Shown here one piece after another: positions 1-7,476 of a stretch of 64,000 bases of DNA. Numbering within the stretch: position 1 is the first letter of the stretch; every line of letters starts with the position of its first letter. Position numbers and translations under genes: made by a program. The DNA comes from Oceanicaulis sp052055585. Its GTDB lineage: Bacteria > Pseudomonadota > Alphaproteobacteria > Caulobacterales > Maricaulaceae. The notes beneath the pieces are model-generated. The model searched no databases. It worked only from the letters and a program-made list of their open reading frames with translations, and was not told where the DNA came from. The DNA is taken from contig NZ_CP170485.1 of the NCBI RefSeq assembly GCF_052055585.1, positions 310,001 to 374,000 on the forward strand, read 5' to 3'.

Positions 1-191
1 TGAGCTATCACCAGCCCTCCTGCTCGGATGTGGAAGAGGCGGTGCTGGATGCGGCGGGCGTCAGTCTGGATGCGGAGGGCTATTGCCCGATCCATGATCT
101 GGATCAGCTGGAAACCGTGATGCGGGGCCTCTATGAGGCGGCGGAAGGCCAGCTGCGCGTGGATGGCGTCTATCGGCGGGTAGAGGGTTAG
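1..191 (+). CDS. C-terminal end of an unrecognised protein
   Basis: An open frame enters from the left edge and ends at a TAG at 189-191, giving about 62 residues. The visible part is acidic and contains two cysteines (PSCSD and GYCPI) and a final VYRRVEG. The start lies outside the window. I do not recognise the family and assign no function. The coding assignment rests on the uninterrupted frame, GC-rich third positions, and the fact that the next gene is convergent and ends just downstream. Confidence 0.5.
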   Translation, partial: SYHQPSCSDVEEAVLDAAGVSLDAEGYCPIHDLDQLETVMRGLYEAAEGQLRVDGVYRRVEG

Positions 192-221
192 GTTTCGACC
201 TTTCCTCGCTTCGCTGCGGGC

Positions 222-253
222 GGGCGTTCGCCCTTGCGAACCCTGCGGGTTCG
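222..253. terminator. Paired hairpins between convergent genes
   Basis: The short gap between two convergent stops holds two adjacent stems: GGGCG/CGCCC at 222-233 and a 7-bp perfect stem CGAACCC/GGGTTCG at 237-253 with a TGC loop. There is no clear T-run on either side, so intrinsic termination is only a possibility. An imperfect outer pairing (TTAG...CTAA) could fold the whole gap into one structure. Confidence 0.3.
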
Positions 254-256
254 AGA

Positions 257-1096
257 CTAACGCTTGCGCGCGAATACGTCCTGCACCGCTTTTGTCACTT
301 CATGGGAATAGCCATGGTGCAGGTTGTGGCCCGCCTTGGGAAACAGCCGCACCTCGCCATGGGGCAGGGATTTGGCCACCGGTTCGGCATGTCGGCTGGT
401 GCGCACCACGGTGTCCTTGGGCCCCGCCAGTATCACCACCGGCTGGGTGATCTCGCTGTAGCGGGTTTCCTGTTCGGCGAGATGGAGGTTCACCTTCGCC
501 ATATCCGCTGCGTTGGCTTTCCAGACTGACGGGGTGAACAGGCGCTCCAGCTGCGCGGACTCGATATAGCCGGTCGGGACGGGTTCGGGGTGGAAGGCGC
601 TGGCGACCCCCTTTTCCAGCTGCCCCGGCCCGATCATGGGCGCGATCACATGGCTGATCAGCGGGCCGATTACGGGCCAGCCCGTCATCTTGTTGTAGTC
701 CGCAGCTTCCCCGACCCAGGCGCGCGCCGCCGGGCTGACCAGCACGCCGCCGCCCACATGGTGCGGATAATCCATCAGAAGGCGCAGCGCGATCGCCGCC
801 CCCCAGGAATGACCCAGCACCACGGCTCTCGGAACGCCGAGGGCTGTCAGGAAATGGGCGATCAGCTCGGCTTCGCGCCGGGGCGACCACGGGCCCCTGG
901 GACGCTCGCTCCAGCCCAGACCTGGCCGATCCAGCCAGATGACGCGATAGGCTTCCAGCGCCCCTGAGAGCGCCATGAGCGGCTCGTACAAAGAGGTGGA
1001 CGCGCCGTGCAGCACCAGCACGACCGGGGCGGTCTCCGGCCCTGTAATGAGATGGTGAAGTTTGACGCCGCCCAGTTCGATGAAATCGCCTGTCAT
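257..1096 (-). CDS. Alpha/beta-fold hydrolase
   Basis: A 279-residue alpha/beta hydrolase of the epoxide hydrolase/haloperoxidase-like type. Visible motifs are the oxyanion segment LHGAS (29-33), the DRPGLGWS strand-turn (56-63), the nucleophile elbow GHSWG with Ser97, a likely acid Asp228 (AGPKD) and His257 (AGHNLHH). There is no signal peptide, so it is probably cytoplasmic. Substrate cannot be predicted; the family includes esterases, lactonases and C-C hydrolases. It precedes nothing obvious downstream on its strand, and the TPR gene lies 21 bases upstream on the same strand, so the two may be cotranscribed. Confidence 0.88.
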   Translation of the reverse strand: MTGDFIELGGVKLHHLITGPETAPVVLVLHGASTSLYEPLMALSGALEAYRVIWLDRPGLGWSERPRGPWSPRREAELIAHFLTALGVPRAVVLGHSWGAAIALRLLMDYPHHVGGGVLVSPAARAWVGEAADYNKMTGWPVIGPLISHVIAPMIGPGQLEKGVASAFHPEPVPTGYIESAQLERLFTPSVWKANAADMAKVNLHLAEQETRYSEITQPVVILAGPKDTVVRTSRHAEPVAKSLPHGEVRLFPKAGHNLHHGYSHEVTKAVQDVFARKR

Positions 1097-1117
1097 GCGT
1101 CAGCCCCCAAACCGCGC

Positions 1118-1693
1118 CTAGAGCGCGCGTCCCGCCAGCTCGCGCTCGAGCCGGGCAAGGGCGGGGCCAGCCGCCGGGTGCAGGGGGTAGAGCATCACCG
1201 CTTCGCGATAGGCCTCCATCGCCGCCTCCCGCGCCTGCGCCTGCTCAAGCGCCCGTCCCAGAAGCGCCCAGGCGTCAAACCGGCGCTCATCCAGCGTCAC
1301 CGCCTGATTGAGCGCTTGCAGGGCGAATTCCCAGTCCGCCGCCTGAACCGCCAGCTCGGCGGAAACCACCCAGCCCTCGGCATAGTCCGGCTCCAGCGCG
1401 CGCAAATGGTCATAGCTGCGCCAGGCAGTGTTGATATCGCCGCGTTCGCGCGCTTCAGCGCCGCGTTGCAGGAGCAGGTCTGCGGTCGCGCCTGCTTGCT
1501 GACGCCAGAGCGAGCGCACTTCATCGGCCAGATTGGCGGCGCGGTCTTCATCGGTCTCGCTGGCGAGCGACAACAGCTTGTCGTCCAGATGCGCGTCGAT
1601 GGACTGATGCACGCGCGGCTCGGCCGTCTCCTGCGTTGGAGCGAGGTCAAGCGGCATCGCCTGCAGGGCGGCCAGGAGGCTGAGCAGCATCAT
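1118..1693 (-). CDS. Exported tetratricopeptide-repeat protein
   Basis: About 191 residues. The N-terminus starting at the ATG pair 1688-1693 reads as a short hydrophobic export signal (MMLLSLLAALQA), followed by a low-complexity acidic stretch and two to three TPR-like helical pairs containing RGDINTAWRSYDHLRALEPDYAEG and similar units. A longer reading from a TTG at 1729 is possible but would put charged residues before the signal. TPR proteins are protein-protein adaptors; no partner is evident. It lies between the hydrolase and the HAD phosphatase on the same strand. Confidence 0.72.
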   Translation of the reverse strand: MMLLSLLAALQAMPLDLAPTQETAEPRVHQSIDAHLDDKLLSLASETDEDRAANLADEVRSLWRQQAGATADLLLQRGAEARERGDINTAWRSYDHLRALEPDYAEGWVVSAELAVQAADWEFALQALNQAVTLDERRFDAWALLGRALEQAQAREAAMEAYREAVMLYPLHPAAGPALARLERELAGRAL

Positions 1694-1806
1694 CGCCGCT
1701 GAGGATACGCGTCCTGACCCATGCGGCAAGCAGGCTCTGCGTTTTCAGGGTGAAGAGTTTGCACTTGCACAGCGCTGCGGGCGGGCGTTGAGCCCGGATG
1801 CGCGGG

Positions 1807-2412
1807 CTAGAGCGCGATCCCGTGATCGCGGATCGCCTGTATCGCGCCCTCGGCGCCGCGGAAGACATGGCCCTTGAAGCCCGCTTCGATGCCGGCGCGG
1901 ATATTGTCCTCGCGATCATCGATGAACAGCACGTCCTCAGGCGCGTGGCCGATGCGGTCGATGGTCAGCTGATAAAGACGGGGATCGGGTTTGACCATCT
2001 TCTCCGCGCCCGAGACCACGACGGTGTCAAACGCGGCGATCTTGGGATAGGTCTCTTCGATATGAGACCATTTCTCGGCGGGCAGATTGGTCAGGGCGTA
2101 TTGCGCGACGCCTTGCGCGTTCAGGGCGTCCACAACCGCTTCCATGCCAGTGATCCAGCCGTCGAACATGTCCGGCCAGTGCGTGTCCCAGGCCGTGATC
2201 AGCTCGGCCTTGTCGGGGTGGGCGTCAATCAGGGGCTTGCGGTTCTCGGCCATGGGCACGCCGCGATCATGCTCGGTGTGCCAGGCCATCGTACAAACAC
2301 CGCCGAGGAATTGCTCCACGGCGGCGTCGTCAGATAACAGAGATCTGTAGACCCGGCGCGGGTCCCAGTCGACCAGGGTATGCCCCAGGTCCCAGAGAAC
2401 CGCGCGCGACAC
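1807..2412 (-). CDS. HAD-superfamily phosphatase
   Basis: A 201-residue haloacid dehalogenase-type hydrolase. Motif I is WDLGHTLVDWDP with nucleophile Asp8 and Gly in place of the second Asp, as in YihX-like sugar-phosphate phosphatases. Motif III is the lysine in EKMVKPDP and motif IV is FIDDRED. The start is GTG at 2412, six bases after the rpmJ stop, so it is probably read through from the ribosomal protein gene. Substrate is not predictable from sequence; small phosphorylated metabolites are typical for the family. Confidence 0.85.
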   Translation of the reverse strand: MSRAVLWDLGHTLVDWDPRRVYRSLLSDDAAVEQFLGGVCTMAWHTEHDRGVPMAENRKPLIDAHPDKAELITAWDTHWPDMFDGWITGMEAVVDALNAQGVAQYALTNLPAEKWSHIEETYPKIAAFDTVVVSGAEKMVKPDPRLYQLTIDRIGHAPEDVLFIDDREDNIRAGIEAGFKGHVFRGAEGAIQAIRDHGIAL

Positions 2413-2418
2413 GGCTGT

Positions 2419-2544
2419 CTAGCCGGCGCGGGCTTTGAAGCGCGGGTCGGTTTTGTTGATCACGTAGACCTTGCCGCGACGGCGCACGACTTGGCAGTCG
2501 CGGTGGCGGTTTTTCAAGGACTTCAGGGAGCTGCGCACTTTCAT
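2419..2544 (-). CDS. rpmJ: 50S ribosomal protein L36 (cysteine-free type)
   Basis: A 41-residue, very basic protein starting MKVRSSLKSLKNRHRDC and ending NKTDPRFKARAG. This is the alphaproteobacterial L36 form that lacks the zinc-ribbon cysteines of the classical protein; only one Cys is present. The ATG at 2542-2544 gives the canonical start; upstream in-frame codons would add a non-conserved extension. It is part of the large ribosomal subunit. The HAD phosphatase follows directly. Confidence 0.93.
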   Translation of the reverse strand: MKVRSSLKSLKNRHRDCQVVRRRGKVYVINKTDPRFKARAG

Positions 2545-2608
2545 GGTCGTCGCCCTAGCTAAAAGCGGGTGGAGGACATAACGGCCCCCGGAAAATTCAA
2601 GAGGGCGC

Positions 2609-2637
2609 GATGTACTCAACCCTCAGCGCAGAGTCAA
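2609..2637 (-). promoter_or_regulatory. Candidate housekeeping promoter for rpmJ
   Basis: On the minus strand TTGACT (2632-2637) and TACATC (2609-2614) are separated by exactly 17 bases, placing a transcription start near 2602, about 57 bases before the rpmJ ATG. The -35 is near-consensus; the -10 is partial. Confidence 0.35.
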
Positions 2638-2719
2638 CGCTTCTGGCGCCTCGCAAGTGCGCGCAAGCAGCGTTATCATCTGCTTCGGCGAGGGGCGCAA
2701 AGGCGAGTTCAGGATCTTC

Positions 2720-3928
2720 ATGATGGTACGTACACTGTTCAAGGCTGCGGTTCTGACCGCGACCGTGCTGGTTTCATCAGCGGCGGGCGCGCAGGAGACA
2801 AGCTTTGAGGATTGGGCCAACGGCTTCCGCACACGCCTGGCCGATCATGGCGCCCAGCCGGCCACGATTGCGCTGATGATGGACGGGCTGGAGCCTGATT
2901 CCCGCATCATCGAGCGCGATCAGTCCCAGCCTGAATTCGTGCGTCCGGTCTGGCAGTATCTCGAAGGCGCAGCGTCCGATGCGCGCACTCAGAACGGCCT
3001 CAGCGCTCAGGCAACCCATCGCGACTCCCTTGAACGGGTCGAATCACAATTTGGCGTCGATGCGGACATTCTCACCGCCGTCTGGGGGCTTGAGAGCGCC
3101 TATGGCGTCATTCAGGGTGATTTCGACATTGTCCGCTCGCTGGCGACGCTCGCCTGGGAAGGTCGCCGCCGCAGCTTCGCCGAGAGCCAGTTGCTGGCTG
3201 TCTCTGAAATGCTGGAGCGCGGCTACGCTGATCGTGACCAGCTGACAGGCAGCTGGGCGGGGGCGATGGGCCAGACCCAGTTCATTCCCACCACCTACAT
3301 GCGGACGGCTGTGGATGTGGAAGGTGATGGCCACCGCGACATCTGGAGCAGTGAAATTGATGCGCTGGGATCAGCCGCAAACCTGCTGCGCAGCGAGGGC
3401 TGGCAGACCGGCGCGCCGGTCGTCACCGAAGTCGCTCTGCCGGAGGGTTTTGACTTTGCGGGCTGGGAAGAACGCGACCGCCGCGCCGTGTCGGCCTGGG
3501 CGATGGATGGCGTGCGGCCGGTGAGCGGGGAGTGGAGCCCGGATGATCTGTATCGTCCCGCCCGCATCGTGCTGCCTGCAGGCGCGTCGGGTCCGGCCTT
3601 CATGGCCTTCACCAATTTCGACGTCATCATGCGCTACAACAATTCAACCGCCTATGCGCTGGGCGTCAGCTATCTCGCCAAGCGTTTTGACGGGCTGGAT
3701 GCGCTGCCGGGCGGCTGGCCGGAAGACAATCCGCCGATCACCCGCTCCCAATCGCGTGAGCTGCAGCAGACCCTGACCGATCTTGGTCATGACACACGGG
3801 GCGTGGACGGTATTTTCGGGGCGAACAGCCGCGCGGCGCTGAAATCCTTCCAGGCCGCCAATGGCCTGACGCCGGACGGCTATGCCGGGCGTCTGGCGTA
3901 TGAGGCGGTGATGGCGCGGGCGCAGTAA
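2720..3928 (+). CDS. Lytic murein transglycosylase, MltB family, with peptidoglycan-binding domain
   Basis: A periplasmic enzyme that cleaves the MurNAc-GlcNAc bond of peptidoglycan with 1,6-anhydro ring formation. The start at 2720 (or the next ATG, 2723) gives a clear signal peptide (MMVRTLFKAAVL...SSAAGAQ); a frame extension to 2657 adds charged residues and is unlikely. The transglycosylase domain carries the catalytic Glu in VWGLESAYG (about residue 125) and GAMGQTQFIPTTY. The C-terminal 60 residues form a PG_binding_1 domain (ELQQTLTDLGHD, VDGIFGANS). Length of about 402 residues fits the TIGR02283-like alphaproteobacterial members. There is no lipobox, so it is soluble or loosely attached. 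Confidence 0.93.
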   Translation: MMVRTLFKAAVLTATVLVSSAAGAQETSFEDWANGFRTRLADHGAQPATIALMMDGLEPDSRIIERDQSQPEFVRPVWQYLEGAASDARTQNGLSAQATHRDSLERVESQFGVDADILTAVWGLESAYGVIQGDFDIVRSLATLAWEGRRRSFAESQLLAVSEMLERGYADRDQLTGSWAGAMGQTQFIPTTYMRTAVDVEGDGHRDIWSSEIDALGSAANLLRSEGWQTGAPVVTEVALPEGFDFAGWEERDRRAVSAWAMDGVRPVSGEWSPDDLYRPARIVLPAGASGPAFMAFTNFDVIMRYNNSTAYALGVSYLAKRFDGLDALPGGWPEDNPPITRSQSRELQQTLTDLGHDTRGVDGIFGANSRAALKSFQAANGLTPDGYAGRLAYEAVMARAQ

Positions 3929-3935
3929 GTCCCGC

Positions 3936-5222
3936 TCAGGCGGGCGGCGTGTCCTCGACATTGGGGACCAGCGCCGCCGTCGTCTCTCGGACGCGCGGAT
4001 GCAGGAGCGCCAGCGCGCAGCCAATCACGGCGAGGCTGGCGTTCAATTCGAACGGGGCTGCTGGCGCGACGCTCTGATAGAGCCACAGCCCGGTAATGGG
4101 CGCGATCATGAAGCCCACGCCCGCCGTGGCGGTGGTCAGACCCGCCGCCCGGCCTTGCTCTTCAGGTTCGACCGCCAGCGACGCGCCCGCGGTGAAGCCT
4201 GAGCGGGCGAGGCCGAAGCCGAAACTGTTGAACATGTAGCCCACCACGATCACCGCGTAGTTGGGCGCGAAGACCATGGTCACATTGCCCAGCACCACCA
4301 TCACCGCCCCGATGATCATCAGAACGCGCGGAGAGGTGTTCAGCACCGGGATCACGACAAGCTGGGCGAAGATCAGGCCCGCCGCGCCTGCGGTAAGCGC
4401 GATCGAGCCCAGCTGCAGCCCGCCCGCCGCGTCCATGCCCAAGCGGTCCATGATGTAAAAGCTCAGCGATTGCAGGCTCGCCGCCTGGGCCATCCACATG
4501 GCGCAGCCATAGATCATGAAGGCGGTCAGGCGCGGATCCGCCGCGAACTTGAACTGTACCAGCGGATTGATGGGGCGGCCCTTTTTCTGGGGCGGGGTCT
4601 GTTCAGGCAGGAACAGGCGCACGCACACCGCCGCCACGCCCACCAGCAAGGCGACCAGCACCATGAAGGTGGAAATGCCGATCCGGTGGGAGAAAAAGCC
4701 CGCCAGCGCCGGACCGATCACGGTCCCAAGCCCGAACGCTGCTGTCAGGCTCGACAGGGCTCGGGTGCGCTTTGCAGGTTCGGTGCGGTCGGCCACATAG
4801 GCTTGCGCGGCGGGGTTCGTCGCTGAGCCCAGCCCGCCAAAGATCGACCGCGCCATCGCCATGGCGATGATCGCCGCCATGGGCGGCAGAAGGCCCACCT
4901 GACCCGCCCATGCGCCCGCCGCAAAGACGAGGCAGGAGCCTGCAAAGGCGGACAAGCCGAACACGATCAGCGGGCGGCGGCCATGCCGGTCTGACAAGGC
5001 GCCCCAGACCGGGCTCATCACCAGAAACAGAAGCGCGGAAACCGTGTAGATTGCCCCGACAAATATCTCGTCCACCTGTAGCTCCCGCGCCAGCGGCGGC
5101 AGGATCGCAAACAGCATGGAATTGCCGATGGAGGTCGCGATCAGGCACAGGAATAAAAGCCGGAAGGCGCGCCTGCGCACATCAGGGCTCGACGGATTGG
5201 CGGGATCATAGGGCGGGTTCAT
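3936..5222 (-). CDS. Major facilitator superfamily transporter
   Basis: About 428 residues from the ATG at 5222, with 12 hydrophobic segments and the loop 2-3 signature GALSDRHGRRPL. The overall pattern resembles the drug:H+ antiporter-1 (TetA-like) group. It would act in the inner membrane as a proton-coupled exporter. The substrate is unknown and drug efflux is only a family-level expectation. It is convergent with the transglycosylase, the stops being about seven bases apart. A longer upstream frame is not supported because it lacks the hydrophobic character. Confidence 0.88.
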   Translation of the reverse strand: MNPPYDPANPSSPDVRRRAFRLLFLCLIATSIGNSMLFAILPPLARELQVDEIFVGAIYTVSALLFLVMSPVWGALSDRHGRRPLIVFGLSAFAGSCLVFAAGAWAGQVGLLPPMAAIIAMAMARSIFGGLGSATNPAAQAYVADRTEPAKRTRALSSLTAAFGLGTVIGPALAGFFSHRIGISTFMVLVALLVGVAAVCVRLFLPEQTPPQKKGRPINPLVQFKFAADPRLTAFMIYGCAMWMAQAASLQSLSFYIMDRLGMDAAGGLQLGSIALTAGAAGLIFAQLVVIPVLNTSPRVLMIIGAVMVVLGNVTMVFAPNYAVIVVGYMFNSFGFGLARSGFTAGASLAVEPEEQGRAAGLTTATAGVGFMIAPITGLWLYQSVAPAAPFELNASLAVIGCALALLHPRVRETTAALVPNVEDTPPA

Positions 5223-5577
5223 AGGCTTACAGACATAGGCCCGCCCGCCCGCGCCGTCCATGCCTATGCGAGCAGGGCGGCTATGCGTGGGGCTCGTACA
5301 GCTAGCCCGCACATTAAGGGGCAAGACGAAGGGGTAACTAACTCAGAAGCGTCACGGGCTGCCTATCTGCGACGCAAAGCCAATTGGAAGTTTCTCGACT
5401 TCCGGTTCGGCTTCCGGTTTCAAGAACAGAGATAGCCGCGCTTGGTCTGCGGGGGCATATGGCACAGCGTAAGCCGTGGAAAAGATTTGTAGGCAGATAT
5501 GCATATCGGTGGGAAATTGAAGTAACCCATGCTCCAACAACACCTGAAAATACTTGCGTGACACTGGCGGATATTCA
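5223..5577. other. AT-richer intergenic stretch without a supported gene
   Basis: This stretch separates two divergent genes. Base composition drops from about 5330 onwards and remains low through the next gene. Short open frames exist on both strands (for example a 79-codon minus frame ending at 5352) but show no recognisable motif. It presumably holds promoters for both neighbours; I could not identify convincing boxes. Confidence 0.4.
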
Positions 5578-6243
5578 ATGATGGCATCCATGAAATCTTG
5601 CGCAGCGACGATCGTGATGGGCTTGCATATCGTCGGGTGTGTCGAATTGCCTGCAACATACCCAGCGCAAGGCCTGATCGTGGTAAGCGATGAGGATGCT
5701 AGTCCGTGTGCTGCAATTCTTGATTTACGACCCCTGAGCAGTGAAGAGCGCGTGATCGCATTTGAAGCGGTAAGTGAACGGGTGGGGGCGCGGATTTACC
5801 GGAGTGACTTTCCTACTCTCTTTGAAGTGGGTTTATTCCGCGCGCATCCCTGTTCACAGATAGAGCTGGAAGCCGACATCGATGTGTTTGCGCGTGACTT
5901 ACTTGATATCGAGGACCCAGTGATTACGGCCTCTCCCGATAGCCATGTGATATTTGTAGAAAACTACGAGGGCCTTACTTCTGAACAACAATTGTTGGCG
6001 CTTGTTGATCGGGGAAACACAGGTGGCTACTGCGAGGTTCGGAAAGAATACGACCTTTCTACCAATTACATGTATCTAGGGCTTGGAGCTACCGCAGTTA
6101 TGCGTGATCAGGCTTTTCCATTGATAGACTTTTATCAGTCAAATAACGTAGTTGATTATACATTCTATATTCCCTGCGGATCGCAGGTCGATTCATATGT
6201 ATCTGATGCAGAGTCTAAGGTGTTCAGATCCGAACCAAATTAA
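5578..6243 (+). CDS. Orphan lipoprotein of atypical composition
   Basis: About 221 residues from ATG 5578 (ATGs at 5581 and 5590 are alternatives). The N-terminus MMASMKSCAATIVMGLHIVGC ends in a lipobox-like IVGC, so the mature protein probably starts at that Cys and is membrane-anchored. The rest is acidic and without a recognised domain; cysteines recur in SPCAA, HPCSQ, GYCEV and IPCGS, which could form disulfides in the periplasm. Codon use differs from neighbours: one 60-base line (6121-6180) has only 19 G+C. This suggests acquired DNA. Function unknown. Confidence 0.7.
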   Translation: MMASMKSCAATIVMGLHIVGCVELPATYPAQGLIVVSDEDASPCAAILDLRPLSSEERVIAFEAVSERVGARIYRSDFPTLFEVGLFRAHPCSQIELEADIDVFARDLLDIEDPVITASPDSHVIFVENYEGLTSEQQLLALVDRGNTGGYCEVRKEYDLSTNYMYLGLGATAVMRDQAFPLIDFYQSNNVVDYTFYIPCGSQVDSYVSDAESKVFRSEPN

Positions 6244-6540
6244 GGCGAATGCTTTGTGGGTAATTAGAGGCAGCTGACTTGTGTTTGAGAGAGCGGGCCA
6301 GCTGTGGCAACCATGTGGCTGTCGTCGTGCTTGGTGCTGGGGCTTATGTTCGAGCATCAAACACGGACGGGCGAAATGAGTAGCGCCCCAGCCAACTCCA
6401 GAGTCTTTCCCACCTCCTAACAGCACGCAAACCCGGCCTTAAGCATCAGCGCGTATAACCGTCCCGAAATCGGACGCTGAAGGCGACAGAGCGGCAGGAG
6501 CCGCCGGGTCTTCAGACGTTGCCTAGAACGGGTGGTGGGA
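6244..6540. other. Gap upstream of motA
   Basis: About 300 bases with no supported gene. Composition returns to GC-rich by about 6480. The motA promoter must lie here, but I see no sigma-28 or sigma-54 consensus and no convincing CtrA box (paired TTAA). The spacer just before the ATG is a run of GGTGG repeats rather than a textbook ribosome-binding site. Confidence 0.4.
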
Positions 6541-7407
6541 ATGTTTCAGATTATCGGGATTGTGGTCCTGTTCGGCATGGTGTTCGGCGGCTTTACGCTC
6601 GCCGGTGGTCACTTCGACATCATCGTCGCGGCCTTGCCGTTCGAACTGATGATGATCGGCGGCGCTGCGATCGGCGCCTTCCTGATCTCTAACTCCATGG
6701 GCACGGTCACCAAGACGGCGGGCGATTTCGCCAAGCTGATCTCCGGCCCCAAATGGGGCAAGCAGGATTATATGGACCTGCTGACCCTCTTGTTTCAGCT
6801 GACCAAGACCATGAAGACCAAGGGCGTGATCGCGCTGGAGACTCATATCGAGAACCCGCACGACAGCTCGATCTTCTCCGCCTATCCCAAGATCATGAAG
6901 GACCATTTCGCCATCGACTTCATCTGCGACACGCTGCGGATGATGACGATGAACCTCGAGGACCCGCACCAGGTCGAGGACGCGATGGAAAAGCAGATCG
7001 AAAAGCACCATCACGAGGCCGCCACCCCGGCCCACGCCCTGCAAAGCATGGCCGACGCCCTTCCGGCGCTGGGGATCGTGGCCGCAGTGCTGGGCATCAT
7101 CAAGACCATGGGCGCGATCGACTCGCCCCCGACGGTGCTGGGCGCCAAGATCGGCTCGGCGCTGGTGGGGACGTTCCTCGGGGTGTTCCTGGCCTATGGC
7201 CTGGTCGGCCCGTTCGCGGCGCGCCTGAACGAGATCTACGAAGAAGAGGGCGCTTTCTACAAGATCATCCAGGCGGTTCTGGTGGCGCACCTGCACGGCA
7301 ACGCCGCCCAGATCTCCGTCGAGATCGGTCGCGGCAATGTGCCGAGCTCCTTCCAGCCGAGCTTCGCCGAGCTTGAGGAAGCCAGCTCCAACGCGCCGAC
7401 GATCTAG
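6541..7407 (+). CDS. motA: Flagellar motor stator protein MotA
   Basis: A 288-residue inner-membrane protein that, with MotB, forms the proton-driven stator. The start at the ATG 6541 gives MFQIIGIVVLFGMVFGGF, the usual alphaproteobacterial N-terminus; a GTG at 6532 is less likely. Four membrane segments are visible. The conserved prolines are Pro175 (ADALPALGIVAAVLG) and Pro224 (LVGPFAARLNE), and the cytoplasmic loop carries charged residues (KTMKTKGVIALE) that contact FliG. No motB is adjacent, as in Caulobacter where the two genes are unlinked. Confidence 0.96.
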   Translation: MFQIIGIVVLFGMVFGGFTLAGGHFDIIVAALPFELMMIGGAAIGAFLISNSMGTVTKTAGDFAKLISGPKWGKQDYMDLLTLLFQLTKTMKTKGVIALETHIENPHDSSIFSAYPKIMKDHFAIDFICDTLRMMTMNLEDPHQVEDAMEKQIEKHHHEAATPAHALQSMADALPALGIVAAVLGIIKTMGAIDSPPTVLGAKIGSALVGTFLGVFLAYGLVGPFAARLNEIYEEEGAFYKIIQAVLVAHLHGNAAQISVEIGRGNVPSSFQPSFAELEEASSNAPTI

Positions 7408-7439
7408 GCTCACGCGCAGCGCATTTGACATTTCCCCTT

Positions 7440-7472
7440 GCGCCCGCCCTGGTCTTTGGCCAAGGCGGGCGC
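7440..7472 (+). promoter_or_regulatory. Hairpin covering the mnmC ribosome-binding region
   Basis: A 9-bp perfect stem (GCGCCCGCC at 7440-7448 with GGCGGGCGC at 7464-7472), extended by TGG/CCA and a G-U pair to a TTT loop. Its 3' arm contains AAGG, the only Shine-Dalgarno-like sequence before the mnmC ATG at 7477. It could be a motA terminator without a T-run or a structure limiting mnmC translation. Confidence 0.35.
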
Positions 7473-7476
7473 TGTC

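Noticed and set aside
5352..5591. 79-codon minus-strand frame in the AT-rich patch
   Set aside because: It has no recognisable motif, overlaps the start of the lipoprotein gene, and other equally long frames compete in the same place.
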